Part shown: positions 49,501 through 58,536 of the stretch, in pieces
Numbering within the stretch: the stretch's first letter is position 1
Layout of the letters: each line of letters starts with the position of its first letter
Source of the DNA: a virus
Strand: one strand, 5' to 3'
DNA length: 59,346 bases
Virus record (IMG/VR): IMGVR_UViG_3300023235_000989
Span: 1 to 59,346 of that record
Notes under the pieces: generated by a model
What the model was told of the DNA's origin: nothing
What the model saw: only the letters and a program-made list of their open reading frames with translations
Databases searched by the model: none
Made by a program: the position numbers and the translations under genes

Positions 49501-49950
49501 ACGAGCTACAGAGACCGAGCCCGACCCAGGGTTGTTTCCTAGGTCTTCTGTAATTAGCTTAATGGCATCTAGACAACGACGGTTGTCACGGATGTTTACT
49601 TGGATGATTGAGCCCTGCGAGTTAGCGCTATACTCAGAGTGAGTGATCTCACCGCTAGCTAGGAACTCTCCAACCGTAAAGCCGATGATGCTGCCGGGTG
49701 CGGGAGCTTGACCACTAGCGCCATGGAACGCCTTCGGGTCGTCACGGGTTGGCACCCACGTGGTGTTGAACGAGTGAGGAGTCGTGTTGAATCCAAACGT
49801 TGCATTGATCTGAATCAACGCCGCTTCAAGATCACGTCCTGGCGCTCCTGCCGGGATCTGACCAGATGGAAACATTATGATAGGCTGACAGTCACCTAGA
49901 CCGAGCCCCTCAACGTTTATCTGTTGGCCTGTGATATTGAAGTTTGCCAT
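46588..49950 (-). CDS. large virion structural protein (probable tail/baseplate component), 1120 aa
   Basis: The N-terminus (NFNITGQQINVEGLGLGD) and a helical domain with CTYPQILDAIQLAIDEGEILFDLD are followed by a very long beta-rich region with many Gly, Asn, Ser and Thr. Ser-Gly pairs are frequent, as in the other virion genes. ALTRILEATAYDWYWSMSEQKVRLVNR resembles the domain-fold of tail hub proteins. No enzyme motif is seen. Tail hub/spike is likely because it sits with fibre-like proteins in one transcript. Confidence 0.6.
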   Translation of the reverse strand: MANFNITGQQINVEGLGLGDCQPIIMFPSGQIPAGAPGRDLEAALIQINATFGFNTTPHSFNTTWVPTRDDPKAFHGASGQAPAPGSIIGFTVGEFLASGEITHSEYSANSQGSIIQVNIRDNRRCLDAIKLITEDLGNNPGSGSVSVARGVRITKGFTNIDGNVSEPLFREYRLVLEQGCTYPQILDAIQLAIDEGEILFDLDKIPSKEDLEANLGGDASAVRFNFDGTPLTEALTRILEATAYDWYWSMSEQKVRLVNRKVAFDLREDELLNIVAGLGSVSGLEQTVSLQYGDDLVTQPRRVRLLGAHQEGWLNSPLLGGIDGVPAPESGVVFQPAWPNFSVQFTDAVGILRGYKPSDLELQAALKGIEHWTYFKKYQTNAADISLTSPGFGQPIDAGSIAAQHPDFESRYDPAQPIAALGGNESGQIRLINNRRDANQNWVLNFYNRVRDHATRFFGRAYIASGILVNAASGAFKLANAAWGNVENQMEGQGISTGGSSGLFVNNYEINRDLSPLSPFKGTDDKISAYCVLPSGTVYGPEGEDAPAGFGQWTEDYNIGNTTADSGRRTRTGEHYIPITLTEVGQLTIDPRDPLRAFEEYPEGTLLAEIPIIAGTGSSENFTFRNLVTLTEDALESSGSGIVDFVDPGILIDPYIRLDGVAIPVEFTERYGMSFPQAWVSGELATPCDSESIVIDDQFGPWNFPPQGRTTSIQLMEDRAFRRLQGLIAPAANSQFSAIELVGLPKISFDSFSNSSPNASGIIGVRNHGITEVNFTLGTAGIRSNYRIASFFAEFGKDAPLGERQRSILNGIITPINFDIASPLAPGTRSRARPQPPNIIGAPRGKGETIRKATINEVNFALTFSNTPDAGTQERYRGITAQDYTVPAKSPGSSDPNFETGAGRGGSVCVDGFLNVGDEALYHVNELRLPGQGREIQRYWTGGRPFSNGTVVFVSGVGTSSNTFDVALLDTDPVRRLVNVPLLNGAVNLGDLTTLASQASNGTPRVLERPGATLETPGVFLNPGGNSSTPVQVTAITNVGTSGAIVTVQGLTDNGNLDQSAIPEGDVTPFPNPEFIIVGDKGILMTAEVLSTNPTTPGDGSTRVGSFFVSNRQNFLRFS

Positions 49951-49951
49951 G

Positions 49952-50431
49952 TTAGCTGATTAGTCCTAGCCTTCCAGAGTGCTTTGCGTTCTTACTAAAG
50001 TCACGGTTTTCGGTAGTCACCCTTCCATGGTGCGAATCAACCCAATGAATCGTAAGGGTCTCGCCGTGTAGTTCACCAAACCCCTGAGCCTCATCCTGAT
50101 AGTTGGCGAAGTGTGGGTTCTGCGACATCATTCTGCGGACGCGCTTGCTATAGAAGTAGCCATCCGCCTGAGATGTCAAGTTGATTTGGGCGACTGGGTT
50201 AAGATCCTGTCTAGCAAACGACATGCCAATTATTTTGCAGTCATTGTCTACACAGTATCGTTTTAGACGAAGCCATGGGTTTGGCTCCTCTAGCGAGGGG
50301 TCCTCAAGCGTTTGATAAACTTCAATTCCACAACTAAGAAAAACAACCCAAAATCTCCATAACGGACACTCTTCTATTCTAGTTGCTAAATTATACGGCG
50401 TCTCTTTTATCACATCTCGATAGTCTTTCAT
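49952..50431 (-). CDS. hypothetical virion-cluster protein, 159 aa
   Basis: Contains YNLATRIEECPLWRFWVVFLSCGIEVYQTL and a C-terminal beta-rich region (HGETLTIHWVDSHHGRVTTEN). It lies one base after the 1120-residue gene end and starts inside the decayed homing endonuclease region. The N-terminal hydrophobic stretch might be buried. The function is unknown; position suggests a minor tail protein. Confidence 0.5.
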   Translation of the reverse strand: MKDYRDVIKETPYNLATRIEECPLWRFWVVFLSCGIEVYQTLEDPSLEEPNPWLRLKRYCVDNDCKIIGMSFARQDLNPVAQINLTSQADGYFYSKRVRRMMSQNPHFANYQDEAQGFGELHGETLTIHWVDSHHGRVTTENRDFSKNAKHSGRLGLIS

Positions 50432-50818
50432 ATGTGTCCCATCCTTTTATTGTTATACCACTCCAACTTTTCCCATACTTGATTCGTTTAATGACATGAA
50501 TACTAACACCGAATATTGATGCAATCTCATGTTCGTTCATTCCACCAACAAGCATATCCTTTATTTTACTAACCCTCGACTCATCTAACAGTGCGCGTGG
50601 GTTTTTAGACCCAGTATTATTAGAACTCATTTTGGCTCTAGTTTCGAGAGACGCCCTGATACCAAGTTTTGCACGACGAATCCTATCCTTTGTCAAATCG
50701 GATGTTTTGACTCCAAGTCTACTACCAGCAATCTTATATTAAATCCCTTACCAGCAGCACTGCCAATATAACACTTACCTGTTTTTAAGTGTTGGATCTG
50801 ATAGACCCCATTTTGCAT
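50391..50818 (-). pseudogene. broken GIY-YIG homing endonuclease
   Basis: From the ATG at 50818 the frame reads NGVYQIQHLKTGKCYIGSAAGKGFN, an intact GIY-YIG start, then drifts and stops at 50693. The other frame carries SRLGVKTSDLTKDRIRRAKLG (NUMOD3-like), GSKNPRALLDESRVSKIKDML and a C-terminal HTH (IASIFGVSIHVIKRIKYGKSWSG). The catalytic centre between FN and SRLG is deleted and the frame is shifted. Note the TAATG junction with the upstream virion gene. Confidence 0.78.
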
Positions 50819-51489
50819 TAAAGGAACTCTATGACCATAAAAAGTCCAAAGTCACTCCGCTGCCCCGCCGCTTCCGGTGATGCCGAAAGTCCGATGAAGA
50901 AGTCATGAACAAGATTGCTTACATTACGATCTTGTAATAGAAGACGATTATCAATCGCGCCAGCGCCAGCAGTCTGAGTCCAGGTAGCGTCCGCTCCTGG
51001 TTCATATCCCTGTATCTTGAGACCGGTCACGACAGAGCTTACGTCATCAACACCACTAGCTGCGTTTAGGGCTACGGTGTAGAGGATGGCATTCTGAGTT
51101 CTAACCTCGGTAGATCCAGATGCTTCAAATCTAGCTAGGATAGTGCCAGACTCTGGGGTCACATTGATCAGAGCAACCTCACCTAGACCACTAACATTGA
51201 CAGTGCTAGTTGAAACATACTTGTGGTTGATAAGCTGACCACTAGCTGGGACGCCATATGGCTCTTGCCCTAAATTGGTCCCGCTTGTGTTGGTGATAAA
51301 GGTTAAGTCCTGATAGCGGCTTACAATAACCGCAAACGGGACACCTTCCGGTCCTCCCGCTCCAAAGAATCCGACGTGATTAGCGCCACTGGTGTTACCC
51401 GGTGGATCCAACGACTCAATCGGCACCAAACTCGTAAAGTTTGAGCTTGCTGGCGATCCGGATGGAGCGTAAAAAGTAAGAGTATTCAT
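50818..51489 (-). CDS. virion-associated protein, Ser-Gly-rich, 223 aa
   Basis: Beta-rich sequence with repeated ASG, TSG and SGL pairs (PASGQL, NVSGLG, AASGVDD), and a C-terminal VHDFFIGLSASPEAAGQRSDFGLFMVIEFL. No signal peptide or catalytic motif. It follows an AGGAG and a palindrome (51503-51516). Probably a minor tail or head-decoration protein by location and composition; the family is unknown. Confidence 0.5.
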   Translation of the reverse strand: MNTLTFYAPSGSPASSNFTSLVPIESLDPPGNTSGANHVGFFGAGGPEGVPFAVIVSRYQDLTFITNTSGTNLGQEPYGVPASGQLINHKYVSTSTVNVSGLGEVALINVTPESGTILARFEASGSTEVRTQNAILYTVALNAASGVDDVSSVVTGLKIQGYEPGADATWTQTAGAGAIDNRLLLQDRNVSNLVHDFFIGLSASPEAAGQRSDFGLFMVIEFL

Positions 51490-51502
51490 TGTGGCCTCTC
51501 CT

Positions 51503-51516
51503 GGTGACTAGTCACC
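51503..51516. repeat. 14-bp perfect palindrome GGTGACTAGTCACC
   Basis: Perfect inverted repeat just upstream of the ribosome-binding site of the 223-residue gene. Centred on ACTAGT, like the palindrome at 59308. As RNA it could form a short hairpin at the 5' end of the message if transcription starts near the TATAAC-like element at 51521. Confidence 0.45.
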
Positions 51517-51527
51517 TATGTTATACA

Positions 51528-53723
51528 CTAAATGTTTAGGACGGCTGCGCGCCCACTGAGAATTACGTCGGTGGCAGCTACCTGGTTAATATGAACGATC
51601 TGGAAAGATGAGTTCATCTTGGCGAAGTAAGATGGTCCAGCAAATCGTGTGGTAAAATACAAGTAATGCAAGCTGGTCACTGGATCCCATACTGCGGGAC
51701 CATACGTATCAACTGTGGACGGCGTCATCGGCACGTCTGGAGCAAAACTGATGGTCGCCGAACCCGCTGGTGTAATCGCCATCGAGTTTGGAATTGTGAA
51801 TTGGTTGTTCGTCGTTACGGATAATCTGATCTTCCAGCTAGGGTAGAAACCAACAATATAGGTTGTTGACGAGTGTGACGTAGAAGGTGTTAGAGTTGAA
51901 GTTCTCGCGACCGTGCTAATGGGCGCGAACTTATCATTCTTGGGTAGGATCGGAATCTGTAATGCACCAACATCACTCCATTGAATATACGTCGAGCCGT
52001 TAATATGCACAAAGCCATGACCGGGCTTGCGATTGAAAAAGAACGACATGATGTTTCCGATATCGTAAGTGTCAGAAAAGAACTCGATGTTCTGTGAGTA
52101 AAAGAGTGGTGACTCGGGAGGGTCTAGTTCGATCCATTGGAATTCGCCGTTGGCTGGGTTTGTTCCCTCTCTGTAGACATGTCTCTCGAAATCAATAGTC
52201 TCTGTTCTCTTGTCTCCACCACCAGAACGATCCTGACCTGGACATACCATACGATCTAGGGCTCCCCACTCGTTATATGCCTTGAACCATACAACTCCGT
52301 CCCCCGCCGCGTTGATATCTCCAATAGTCCATGTCGTGCCACCATACAAATTAGGCTGATATGAAGTCACAAATTCTTGCGACCAATTGGCTGGTGATAA
52401 AGTATTGTCTAGAGTTGCCCAGTCGACTATCGACAAACCATTTGATGTATTAGACGAGCTTACACCACCAAACGCATAGATGGTGTTTCCATTAACATAC
52501 TTCAGTGTTGATGAAACGTTCCCACCTCGCGGGCTGGTCTCTGATCCAACGAAGTGACCGAACACCTTTTTACCATTGATGAGACTTCTACCTACCGCTA
52601 GGTTGTTAGCATTGAACTCACCTAGACCATAAAGAAGCCTGCTTGTGTTATGAACTCCAGGATGAGCAATTCCATTCTTGTTGATGCCACTAGTTGCTGA
52701 GTAGTTAGCAGGATAGTTTTGAATGACCAAGCCACTACCGCCATCATCAGAAACATCTAGAAGATAAACTGTATCGTCCGTCAAAGGGCCAGGAACGTTA
52801 TAGATCGCCTGCCTACCAGATGCGTTGATACATCCACTATTCTGAGTCTCGTAGTATCTGTTAAGTTCCTCACCCGCTGGGAATTGAGCCCATTCAACGT
52901 TCTCTCTAAATGTTCCTTGCGGTGCCGCAAACTGTCCGGAACCTGTGAGGAGCTTAATGCTCGTCCCTGCCACAAGTCTATCACCAGTGATGATCATACC
53001 GCCAGATGTAGCTGCATCAAAACCAAGCTTGCCAAAGTTCTCTTTGTCTAGGTCACTGAATGTTGGTAGATTACCATCCACAAGAACCGCTGGGAATACT
53101 GGCTCTAGTGGTATGTCACTAGGTCCGACCCTTGGTTCCTTTGGACGGGTGAATGGCTGCCACATCACTTCATCAAGGTCAATGTCTTGGAACTGTTGGG
53201 CACCTAGCTCAACCGTGTCGCCAGATGTGACCAAGCTTGATGGAGCAACTGGCACCGTATTCACTGGCGCGGGATGCACATACTCTAGATCGCTTGTTCC
53301 TGACGCACTTGTGTTGGGAATGTCGTAGATCGCACGATTACGCTGCATGTGTGCAATGAAGAACTCATCTGCCGAGTATTGAGAGTCCCCGGCGTGAAGG
53401 GCTGTAACTTCTTCTAGCAGGGTCCTCATATCGAGGATGTAGTCTGCGTAATGTGGAGTCGCAGCCTCATAGCCACTAGCATTTAAGGTCGGCTCAATAG
53501 ACTGAGAAAGTCCTGCATCCCTATTGATGTAGAGCTTGATCGGAGTATTTACTGGATGGCTACTAGCTGTCGTAAATAGACGCTTATCAAGCAGTAGACC
53601 GAAAGCCGGGATAGAGAAGTAGCGCCCCTCATACGCTACTAGATCTTGGAGACCAAGCCTGAATGGTTCGCGTGAGTAAGGATATGGTCGATGTAGAAAT
53701 TCAAATCCGCTTGGGCACGTCAT
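51528..53723 (-). CDS. long virion protein, 731 aa (tail fibre/spike-like)
   Basis: Begins PSGFEFLHRPYPYSREPFRLGLQDLVAYEGRYFSIPAFGLLLDK and has a long Ser/Gly/Thr/Asn-rich body with DADEFFIAHMQRNRAIYDIP and QDIDLDEVMWQPFTRPKEPRVGP. No catalytic residues or collagen repeats are seen. Its composition matches the LamG-like protein next to it. Likely part of tail fibre or adhesin. It follows, in the same transcript, a small zinc-knuckle gene. Confidence 0.55.
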   Translation of the reverse strand: MTCPSGFEFLHRPYPYSREPFRLGLQDLVAYEGRYFSIPAFGLLLDKRLFTTASSHPVNTPIKLYINRDAGLSQSIEPTLNASGYEAATPHYADYILDMRTLLEEVTALHAGDSQYSADEFFIAHMQRNRAIYDIPNTSASGTSDLEYVHPAPVNTVPVAPSSLVTSGDTVELGAQQFQDIDLDEVMWQPFTRPKEPRVGPSDIPLEPVFPAVLVDGNLPTFSDLDKENFGKLGFDAATSGGMIITGDRLVAGTSIKLLTGSGQFAAPQGTFRENVEWAQFPAGEELNRYYETQNSGCINASGRQAIYNVPGPLTDDTVYLLDVSDDGGSGLVIQNYPANYSATSGINKNGIAHPGVHNTSRLLYGLGEFNANNLAVGRSLINGKKVFGHFVGSETSPRGGNVSSTLKYVNGNTIYAFGGVSSSNTSNGLSIVDWATLDNTLSPANWSQEFVTSYQPNLYGGTTWTIGDINAAGDGVVWFKAYNEWGALDRMVCPGQDRSGGGDKRTETIDFERHVYREGTNPANGEFQWIELDPPESPLFYSQNIEFFSDTYDIGNIMSFFFNRKPGHGFVHINGSTYIQWSDVGALQIPILPKNDKFAPISTVARTSTLTPSTSHSSTTYIVGFYPSWKIRLSVTTNNQFTIPNSMAITPAGSATISFAPDVPMTPSTVDTYGPAVWDPVTSLHYLYFTTRFAGPSYFAKMNSSFQIVHINQVAATDVILSGRAAVLNI

Positions 53724-53726
53724 GAT

Positions 53727-53948
53727 TTATGATAGAAATTCAATGATCTTTTCATGACAGCAAGAACAGGATGGGCAATCTGTATCGCTATAGTGAGATA
53801 AAGTTTCGTCTTTTAGATTCTGCCTAGCCAATCCTCTTCGTTTTAAAATACAGAATCTACATGTCATGTATTTGACACTATAGAAATCGGAATACGGTCT
53901 TGTCTCGTTACAACTACGACATTCCTTTTCTCCCATCCTGCCATCCAT
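53727..53948 (-). CDS. small zinc-ribbon protein (HNH-associated type), 73 aa
   Basis: A classical four-cysteine ribbon: KECRSCNETRPYSDFYSVKYMTCRFCILKRRG (CxxC, Asn-Glu-Thr-Arg-Pro, FY, CxxC), the same pattern that precedes many phage recombination endonuclease VII/HNH genes, followed by more cysteines (CPSCSCC). It has no nuclease core of its own. It lies between two virion genes without gaps. It may be a remnant or a small DNA-binding protein. Confidence 0.55.
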   Translation of the reverse strand: MDGRMGEKECRSCNETRPYSDFYSVKYMTCRFCILKRRGLARQNLKDETLSHYSDTDCPSCSCCHEKIIEFLS

Positions 53949-53949
53949 A

Positions 53950-56900
53950 TTATTCCACCCCAATTGCCGTAGACACAATTCCCCATGAACCGCTTACAGC
54001 CCAAACTGCATTATAATGCCCCGGCATGGTATAATCATGTGTCTTAACAGAATTGGCGAACTGCGTTCCGCTAGGTGTCTCCATGCTATTCATCAAGCTT
54101 TCTTGCTGATCGCAGAAGTTCGTATATTCTAATATACCACTTGTCGTTTCTAGGTCGGCGTGATGAGTGAAGAATACTCGATGGATAGCACTGCCACTTA
54201 GTGGTGTCCCAGAAATTGAGATAGACGGCAAGCTAGCAAGATATGTTCCAGATTCAGAACCACTTGGAACAAGCAAGAATTCTCTCACGCAACTAGAACG
54301 ATACCCATAGCTATCCAATACTTCAATTGCTACGTTGTAGAGTCCCGGAGTTTCAAAAGTCCTTGATGCTTGGTATAGACCACTGAATGACACTCCATCA
54401 ACTAGGGTTCCATCTTCACCCTTCTTGAAGTCGGCGAACGTAAACCTCACCTTGCTGACATCCTTCTGATCCTGGGCGATGCCGCTTCCCTCTACCGTCA
54501 AAGTATAAGGAGTTCCAGACGCAATCAAGCCGACCTCTGGCATTTCCAAAGTGCAGACCGGTGGTTGGGTTATTCTGATTACACCGAGCCTAGAGTCAAA
54601 GCCATAGATCTCAGTCTTTTCTACACCAAGACGTGCGTCAAAATCCTTTGAGGTTACAATCTCAAACGTGAGGGTTACATCAAACTCATCCAGTGTCTGA
54701 CATGCACCAAAGGTATAGGATCCGAGTAGTCCGCTCACGATACCAAGACCGTGCATGAAGTGACCAAATATACCGCTTTGAGAAGCTATACCATGGGTGA
54801 ATCCACCAGTCAAGCCACTAGCGAAAGCGCGACCATGAATAAAGCCACCATACTCATTGACGATGCCGGACACACCACTGATACTACCACCGAATAGATC
54901 AATGTCTTGACCTAGACCATGCATGTATGCGCCGATCATACCCGACACTATTTCCTGGTTGATACCACTCATCCACATACCATACGTGGAGTTGATAGTT
55001 CCAGCGTTACTCGTGAAATTGTAGGAATTTGCTGCTAGTCCAGAAATCTCAGGTAGGGTCAATACCCTACTGAATAGCATTGTGTCATCTAGAACACCAG
55101 AGAATGCGCTACCGCCATTGACGGCATTACCCTCTTGGTCTCCACGACCACCAAGCGAGAGACCAGAGTTGTTCGCTACAATCTCCCCAAGTGGGGTGAA
55201 TGAGGTGCCAGCATAGCGACCATTGACGATCACACCAAACTCGTTGTTGTCTTGATCGTAAGTAACAGCTAGATGATTCCATTCTTGTGGAGCTAGATCA
55301 CCATTCTGTCCAGACACACTGCTATTAGCCGCAAGTGCTTGTGCGGTAAGTGAACTTTGAGGTGTGAATACCTTGATGCCGGTTGGTGATGCGGATGGAC
55401 CACTTCCCTTATTCATGATTACATGAAGATCGGTAGCACTGGGGATGGGTGGCTTGAGCCAAGTCAACATGGTCCACGATTGGGTTCCAGAGCCAAGATC
55501 AAGACGGCGAGATCCTGGGTTTGATGGAATTGTATCTAGGTATTCCAATCGACGGACTACGACACCACTAGAGTGGACAGACCCTTCCACACCGACCTTA
55601 TGCCCGTCAGTATTGATTGGGAATAGGGTATTGTTTTCCCTACCGAAGTCTAGAACCTTATTTCCAGCCTTGTCAAACTTCCAGTGGCTGATATTAGCTG
55701 GGTCCGTAACCGACACATCCCCACTGACCAAGACGATATCATCGATAGCTCCACGCTTGGTGCGAATCCAACTAGCGTCATCTAGATGACCAAGATGCAT
55801 GAACGCCAGTCCCATCCTGGTGGTCTGTGGGAATCCATAATCTAGATTTGGAGCATTCAGGATACTGAATCCACTAGCGCCCACTGCCTGTGGGATCTGA
55901 TCAGATAGTCCGAATGTTTCATCAATAGCGTATCTTACCTCTACCGTCTCACTCAGTTCAGCTTGCACCACCTGAGCCCGTAAGGCAAAACCTGATGAGA
56001 ACACATTGCAACCAATGAAGAATGGGCTGTTGAATGGCACCTCGTTTTCGGAGGTGTATTCAACTAGTGATGATGCGCTATCTCTAAACTTGATGTGTGG
56101 TTTGTTGTCTTGAATACCAAGGAACCACGACTGCTCTGTGGATACCTGTGACCATGCTCCCATGATCATATGATCACCGTCTAGACCACTACTACCATGT
56201 CCCTCGGAGCCTAAATCGCCAGAAGGTAGGTATACCCAAGCGCCAGCGGAGAATCCGCTCGTAGCAAACAGATTCTGTGCGGAGGCATCTAGGTTATCCC
56301 CATGAAGAACTCTCTCAAGCGACATCATAGATCCGCTAAGTGAGACATTCAATCCGCTACTCACTGACGAAAGTTCTGTGTTGAGTCTACCACCAAGCGT
56401 AAAGAGACCACTAGTGTTGGTCAGGTGATGTGAATACCAACTATGATCATCTAGCCTAATGCCAGAAACAAATGTTGGGTCATAGTTTACGAATTCGTCC
56501 AAAGGCCAGTATCCCACCAACGCCTTTTGCGGAGTGCTAAGAACTGGTCCTGGTGCCGGGGTCGCAATATTGGCTAGACCGAATCCAGACATCTCTGGGA
56601 TAGACAAGATCCTATTGTAAACAGCAAAGCTGTCGAATTCCACCGACCGCACATTCTGCGGGGCAAATCCAAACCAACCAGCCTCTCCGTCTAGTCCGTC
56701 TGATGCAAATCCAGATGCTGATGAGATTTGCTGGGTCATCTGAAAGACCGTCTTCGCATCTCTGACCATATACATCTGGCCACATTTGACATCGAATACA
56801 CCAGCCCATAGATGCCAGCCGTCATCACCTGTATCAAATTCCGGATCCGAAACAGATGACGAATTACTTAAGCCAAGTTGACCGCCATATGAATTTGTCG

Positions 56901-58536
56901 CATCGCTGTTTCGTGATGTAAATCTAACGCTAGGTAGTGTTCCTATGCCTGTTCCACTAGCTAGTGCATTGACGGATAACGCATTTGTATTACCACCGAC
57001 ACCACCATTTTGAGACTCGGCAAAGAAATTATTGTGACGACCATCACGACCGAACCATCCAAATCCACCACCGACAAGATTCGTGCCAGTGGGAACTGAC
57101 CTCATCCATCCAATAACAGTCATACCCTCATCTACGGTATGTCCACTTGGGAATAGTAGGGAGAGACCACTGTTCGCTGGAATCAGCGGATATGCCTTTG
57201 ACGCCCGTAGGGCTTCACCACCAGTAGCGCCTAGGATGCTTTGGTCACCCAGAACCCTAATCGCACGACCGCCCCCTATGCCATCGACAAACGACATCTG
57301 AGATGGAGTTCCACTAAGAGATAGGTTTAGTCTTGGGTCAGTTAAGGTATCTGGTGCTGTGTTATCACCATTGTCACTATCAAATCCCCAGTATGCTACT
57401 AGACCGCTTGACTGAGGAAACTCTGGAACGAATCCACTGCTTTCCGGATTGGACGTTTCGATATACCGCATGCCGCTAAGTGCATAATGCGCGATTTGAT
57501 CCTGATCGAGATTACCATCTGCTACATATACGACTTCGTCAATCTCTCCACCGTTAGGTAGGTGTCTATTAGTTGTCGTGCCATCTCTAACTCCTTCCGA
57601 GCTAGACCCAAACGTCATCGGGTTGCCACCAATTCCTGGCCCGGCGTAGTTTGCAACGATGTTTGGCCCTCTGAACATTATGGAGCTAGATCCGATGATA
57701 CCGCTCTCGGCAGTGCCGACCCAAATCGTCATCTGCCCACTGCCATTAGCAGTAAAGCTACGGTTCTCTTCTACGTCTTCTCTTCTAACCTGAGCGGCGA
57801 AAAAGAATGGTTCATATGGATTACCCGGAAAGTTAGGGACAGCCTCGTTTCTAACCGCAGCATCAACAAACCATCCTGGGTCGTTGGTAACAGTAACACC
57901 ATGAACAATTGAACCGTTGAGTGGACTGATAAGGTTGGCTTCCGATGCCATAATGAGAGAAATAGCCATTGAGTCGCCGGGTGGGGAATGACTAGCAATG
58001 TCCTGCCATGTCACACGCCACTGCACCATGCTTCCCAATCCACCCTCTTGAGTGGATCGACTAACGATGTTTTGTGCTGTGCTAACTCCTGGCGACTTCC
58101 TTCCTGGGCGACACCAGCCAATGACGGTGAACCCAGAATACATTGCAACTCCGTGACTAAGAGTTCCATGTGTCTCATTAGAAGCGGCGTAATTTTCGAT
58201 TACGGTATCTGAAGGAACATAAATCGTATCAGCGTTAGCTCCATCATCCCAAAGAAATCTGATGCCACTTCCGTCGAGTGCCCATGGGGCTAATCCCGAC
58301 GTTGGTTGTATTAACGCTTCAGGAGTATCAGAAATGAAGTATGGCTTAAGGTGATGCTTCTGAGGACCAGAATCAACTAGAAGACCAGAGAGATAGTTAG
58401 TCGAGGTCTGCTCTTCCGGAGTCTGGAAATTATTCTTAGGCGTATCGTCGCCAAAGCGCCACCAGCCTTGAATCAGGGGGTTGTCACTTCTCCAATAATC
58501 GTAGTTCGATCCGTTAGGTTGCCACTCGCGTGTCAT
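53950..58536 (-). CDS. giant lectin-like virion protein with about four LamG domains, 1528 aa
   Basis: LamG (concanavalin A-like) units are recognised by their opening and closing strands: unit 1 ends GGEIDEVVYVADGNLDQDQI (about residues 20-375); unit 2 opens SSGLVAYWGFDSDNGDN and ends SFAVYNRILSIPEM (about 390-660); unit 3 opens VGYWPLDEF (about 675-960); unit 4 opens ISHWKFDKAGN and ends LDDTMLFSRVLTLPEI (about 960-1215). A 14-residue Gly/His repeat follows (see findings), then two Ig/PKD-like domains with CTLEMPEVGLIASGTPYTL and FETPGLYNVAIEVLDSYGY. Probable receptor-binding tail fibre that binds sugars. Confidence 0.72.
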   Translation of the reverse strand: MTREWQPNGSNYDYWRSDNPLIQGWWRFGDDTPKNNFQTPEEQTSTNYLSGLLVDSGPQKHHLKPYFISDTPEALIQPTSGLAPWALDGSGIRFLWDDGANADTIYVPSDTVIENYAASNETHGTLSHGVAMYSGFTVIGWCRPGRKSPGVSTAQNIVSRSTQEGGLGSMVQWRVTWQDIASHSPPGDSMAISLIMASEANLISPLNGSIVHGVTVTNDPGWFVDAAVRNEAVPNFPGNPYEPFFFAAQVRREDVEENRSFTANGSGQMTIWVGTAESGIIGSSSIMFRGPNIVANYAGPGIGGNPMTFGSSSEGVRDGTTTNRHLPNGGEIDEVVYVADGNLDQDQIAHYALSGMRYIETSNPESSGFVPEFPQSSGLVAYWGFDSDNGDNTAPDTLTDPRLNLSLSGTPSQMSFVDGIGGGRAIRVLGDQSILGATGGEALRASKAYPLIPANSGLSLLFPSGHTVDEGMTVIGWMRSVPTGTNLVGGGFGWFGRDGRHNNFFAESQNGGVGGNTNALSVNALASGTGIGTLPSVRFTSRNSDATNSYGGQLGLSNSSSVSDPEFDTGDDGWHLWAGVFDVKCGQMYMVRDAKTVFQMTQQISSASGFASDGLDGEAGWFGFAPQNVRSVEFDSFAVYNRILSIPEMSGFGLANIATPAPGPVLSTPQKALVGYWPLDEFVNYDPTFVSGIRLDDHSWYSHHLTNTSGLFTLGGRLNTELSSVSSGLNVSLSGSMMSLERVLHGDNLDASAQNLFATSGFSAGAWVYLPSGDLGSEGHGSSGLDGDHMIMGAWSQVSTEQSWFLGIQDNKPHIKFRDSASSLVEYTSENEVPFNSPFFIGCNVFSSGFALRAQVVQAELSETVEVRYAIDETFGLSDQIPQAVGASGFSILNAPNLDYGFPQTTRMGLAFMHLGHLDDASWIRTKRGAIDDIVLVSGDVSVTDPANISHWKFDKAGNKVLDFGRENNTLFPINTDGHKVGVEGSVHSSGVVVRRLEYLDTIPSNPGSRRLDLGSGTQSWTMLTWLKPPIPSATDLHVIMNKGSGPSASPTGIKVFTPQSSLTAQALAANSSVSGQNGDLAPQEWNHLAVTYDQDNNEFGVIVNGRYAGTSFTPLGEIVANNSGLSLGGRGDQEGNAVNGGSAFSGVLDDTMLFSRVLTLPEISGLAANSYNFTSNAGTINSTYGMWMSGINQEIVSGMIGAYMHGLGQDIDLFGGSISGVSGIVNEYGGFIHGRAFASGLTGGFTHGIASQSGIFGHFMHGLGIVSGLLGSYTFGACQTLDEFDVTLTFEIVTSKDFDARLGVEKTEIYGFDSRLGVIRITQPPVCTLEMPEVGLIASGTPYTLTVEGSGIAQDQKDVSKVRFTFADFKKGEDGTLVDGVSFSGLYQASRTFETPGLYNVAIEVLDSYGYRSSCVREFLLVPSGSESGTYLASLPSISISGTPLSGSAIHRVFFTHHADLETTSGILEYTNFCDQQESLMNSMETPSGTQFANSVKTHDYTMPGHYNAVWAVSGSWGIVSTAIGVE

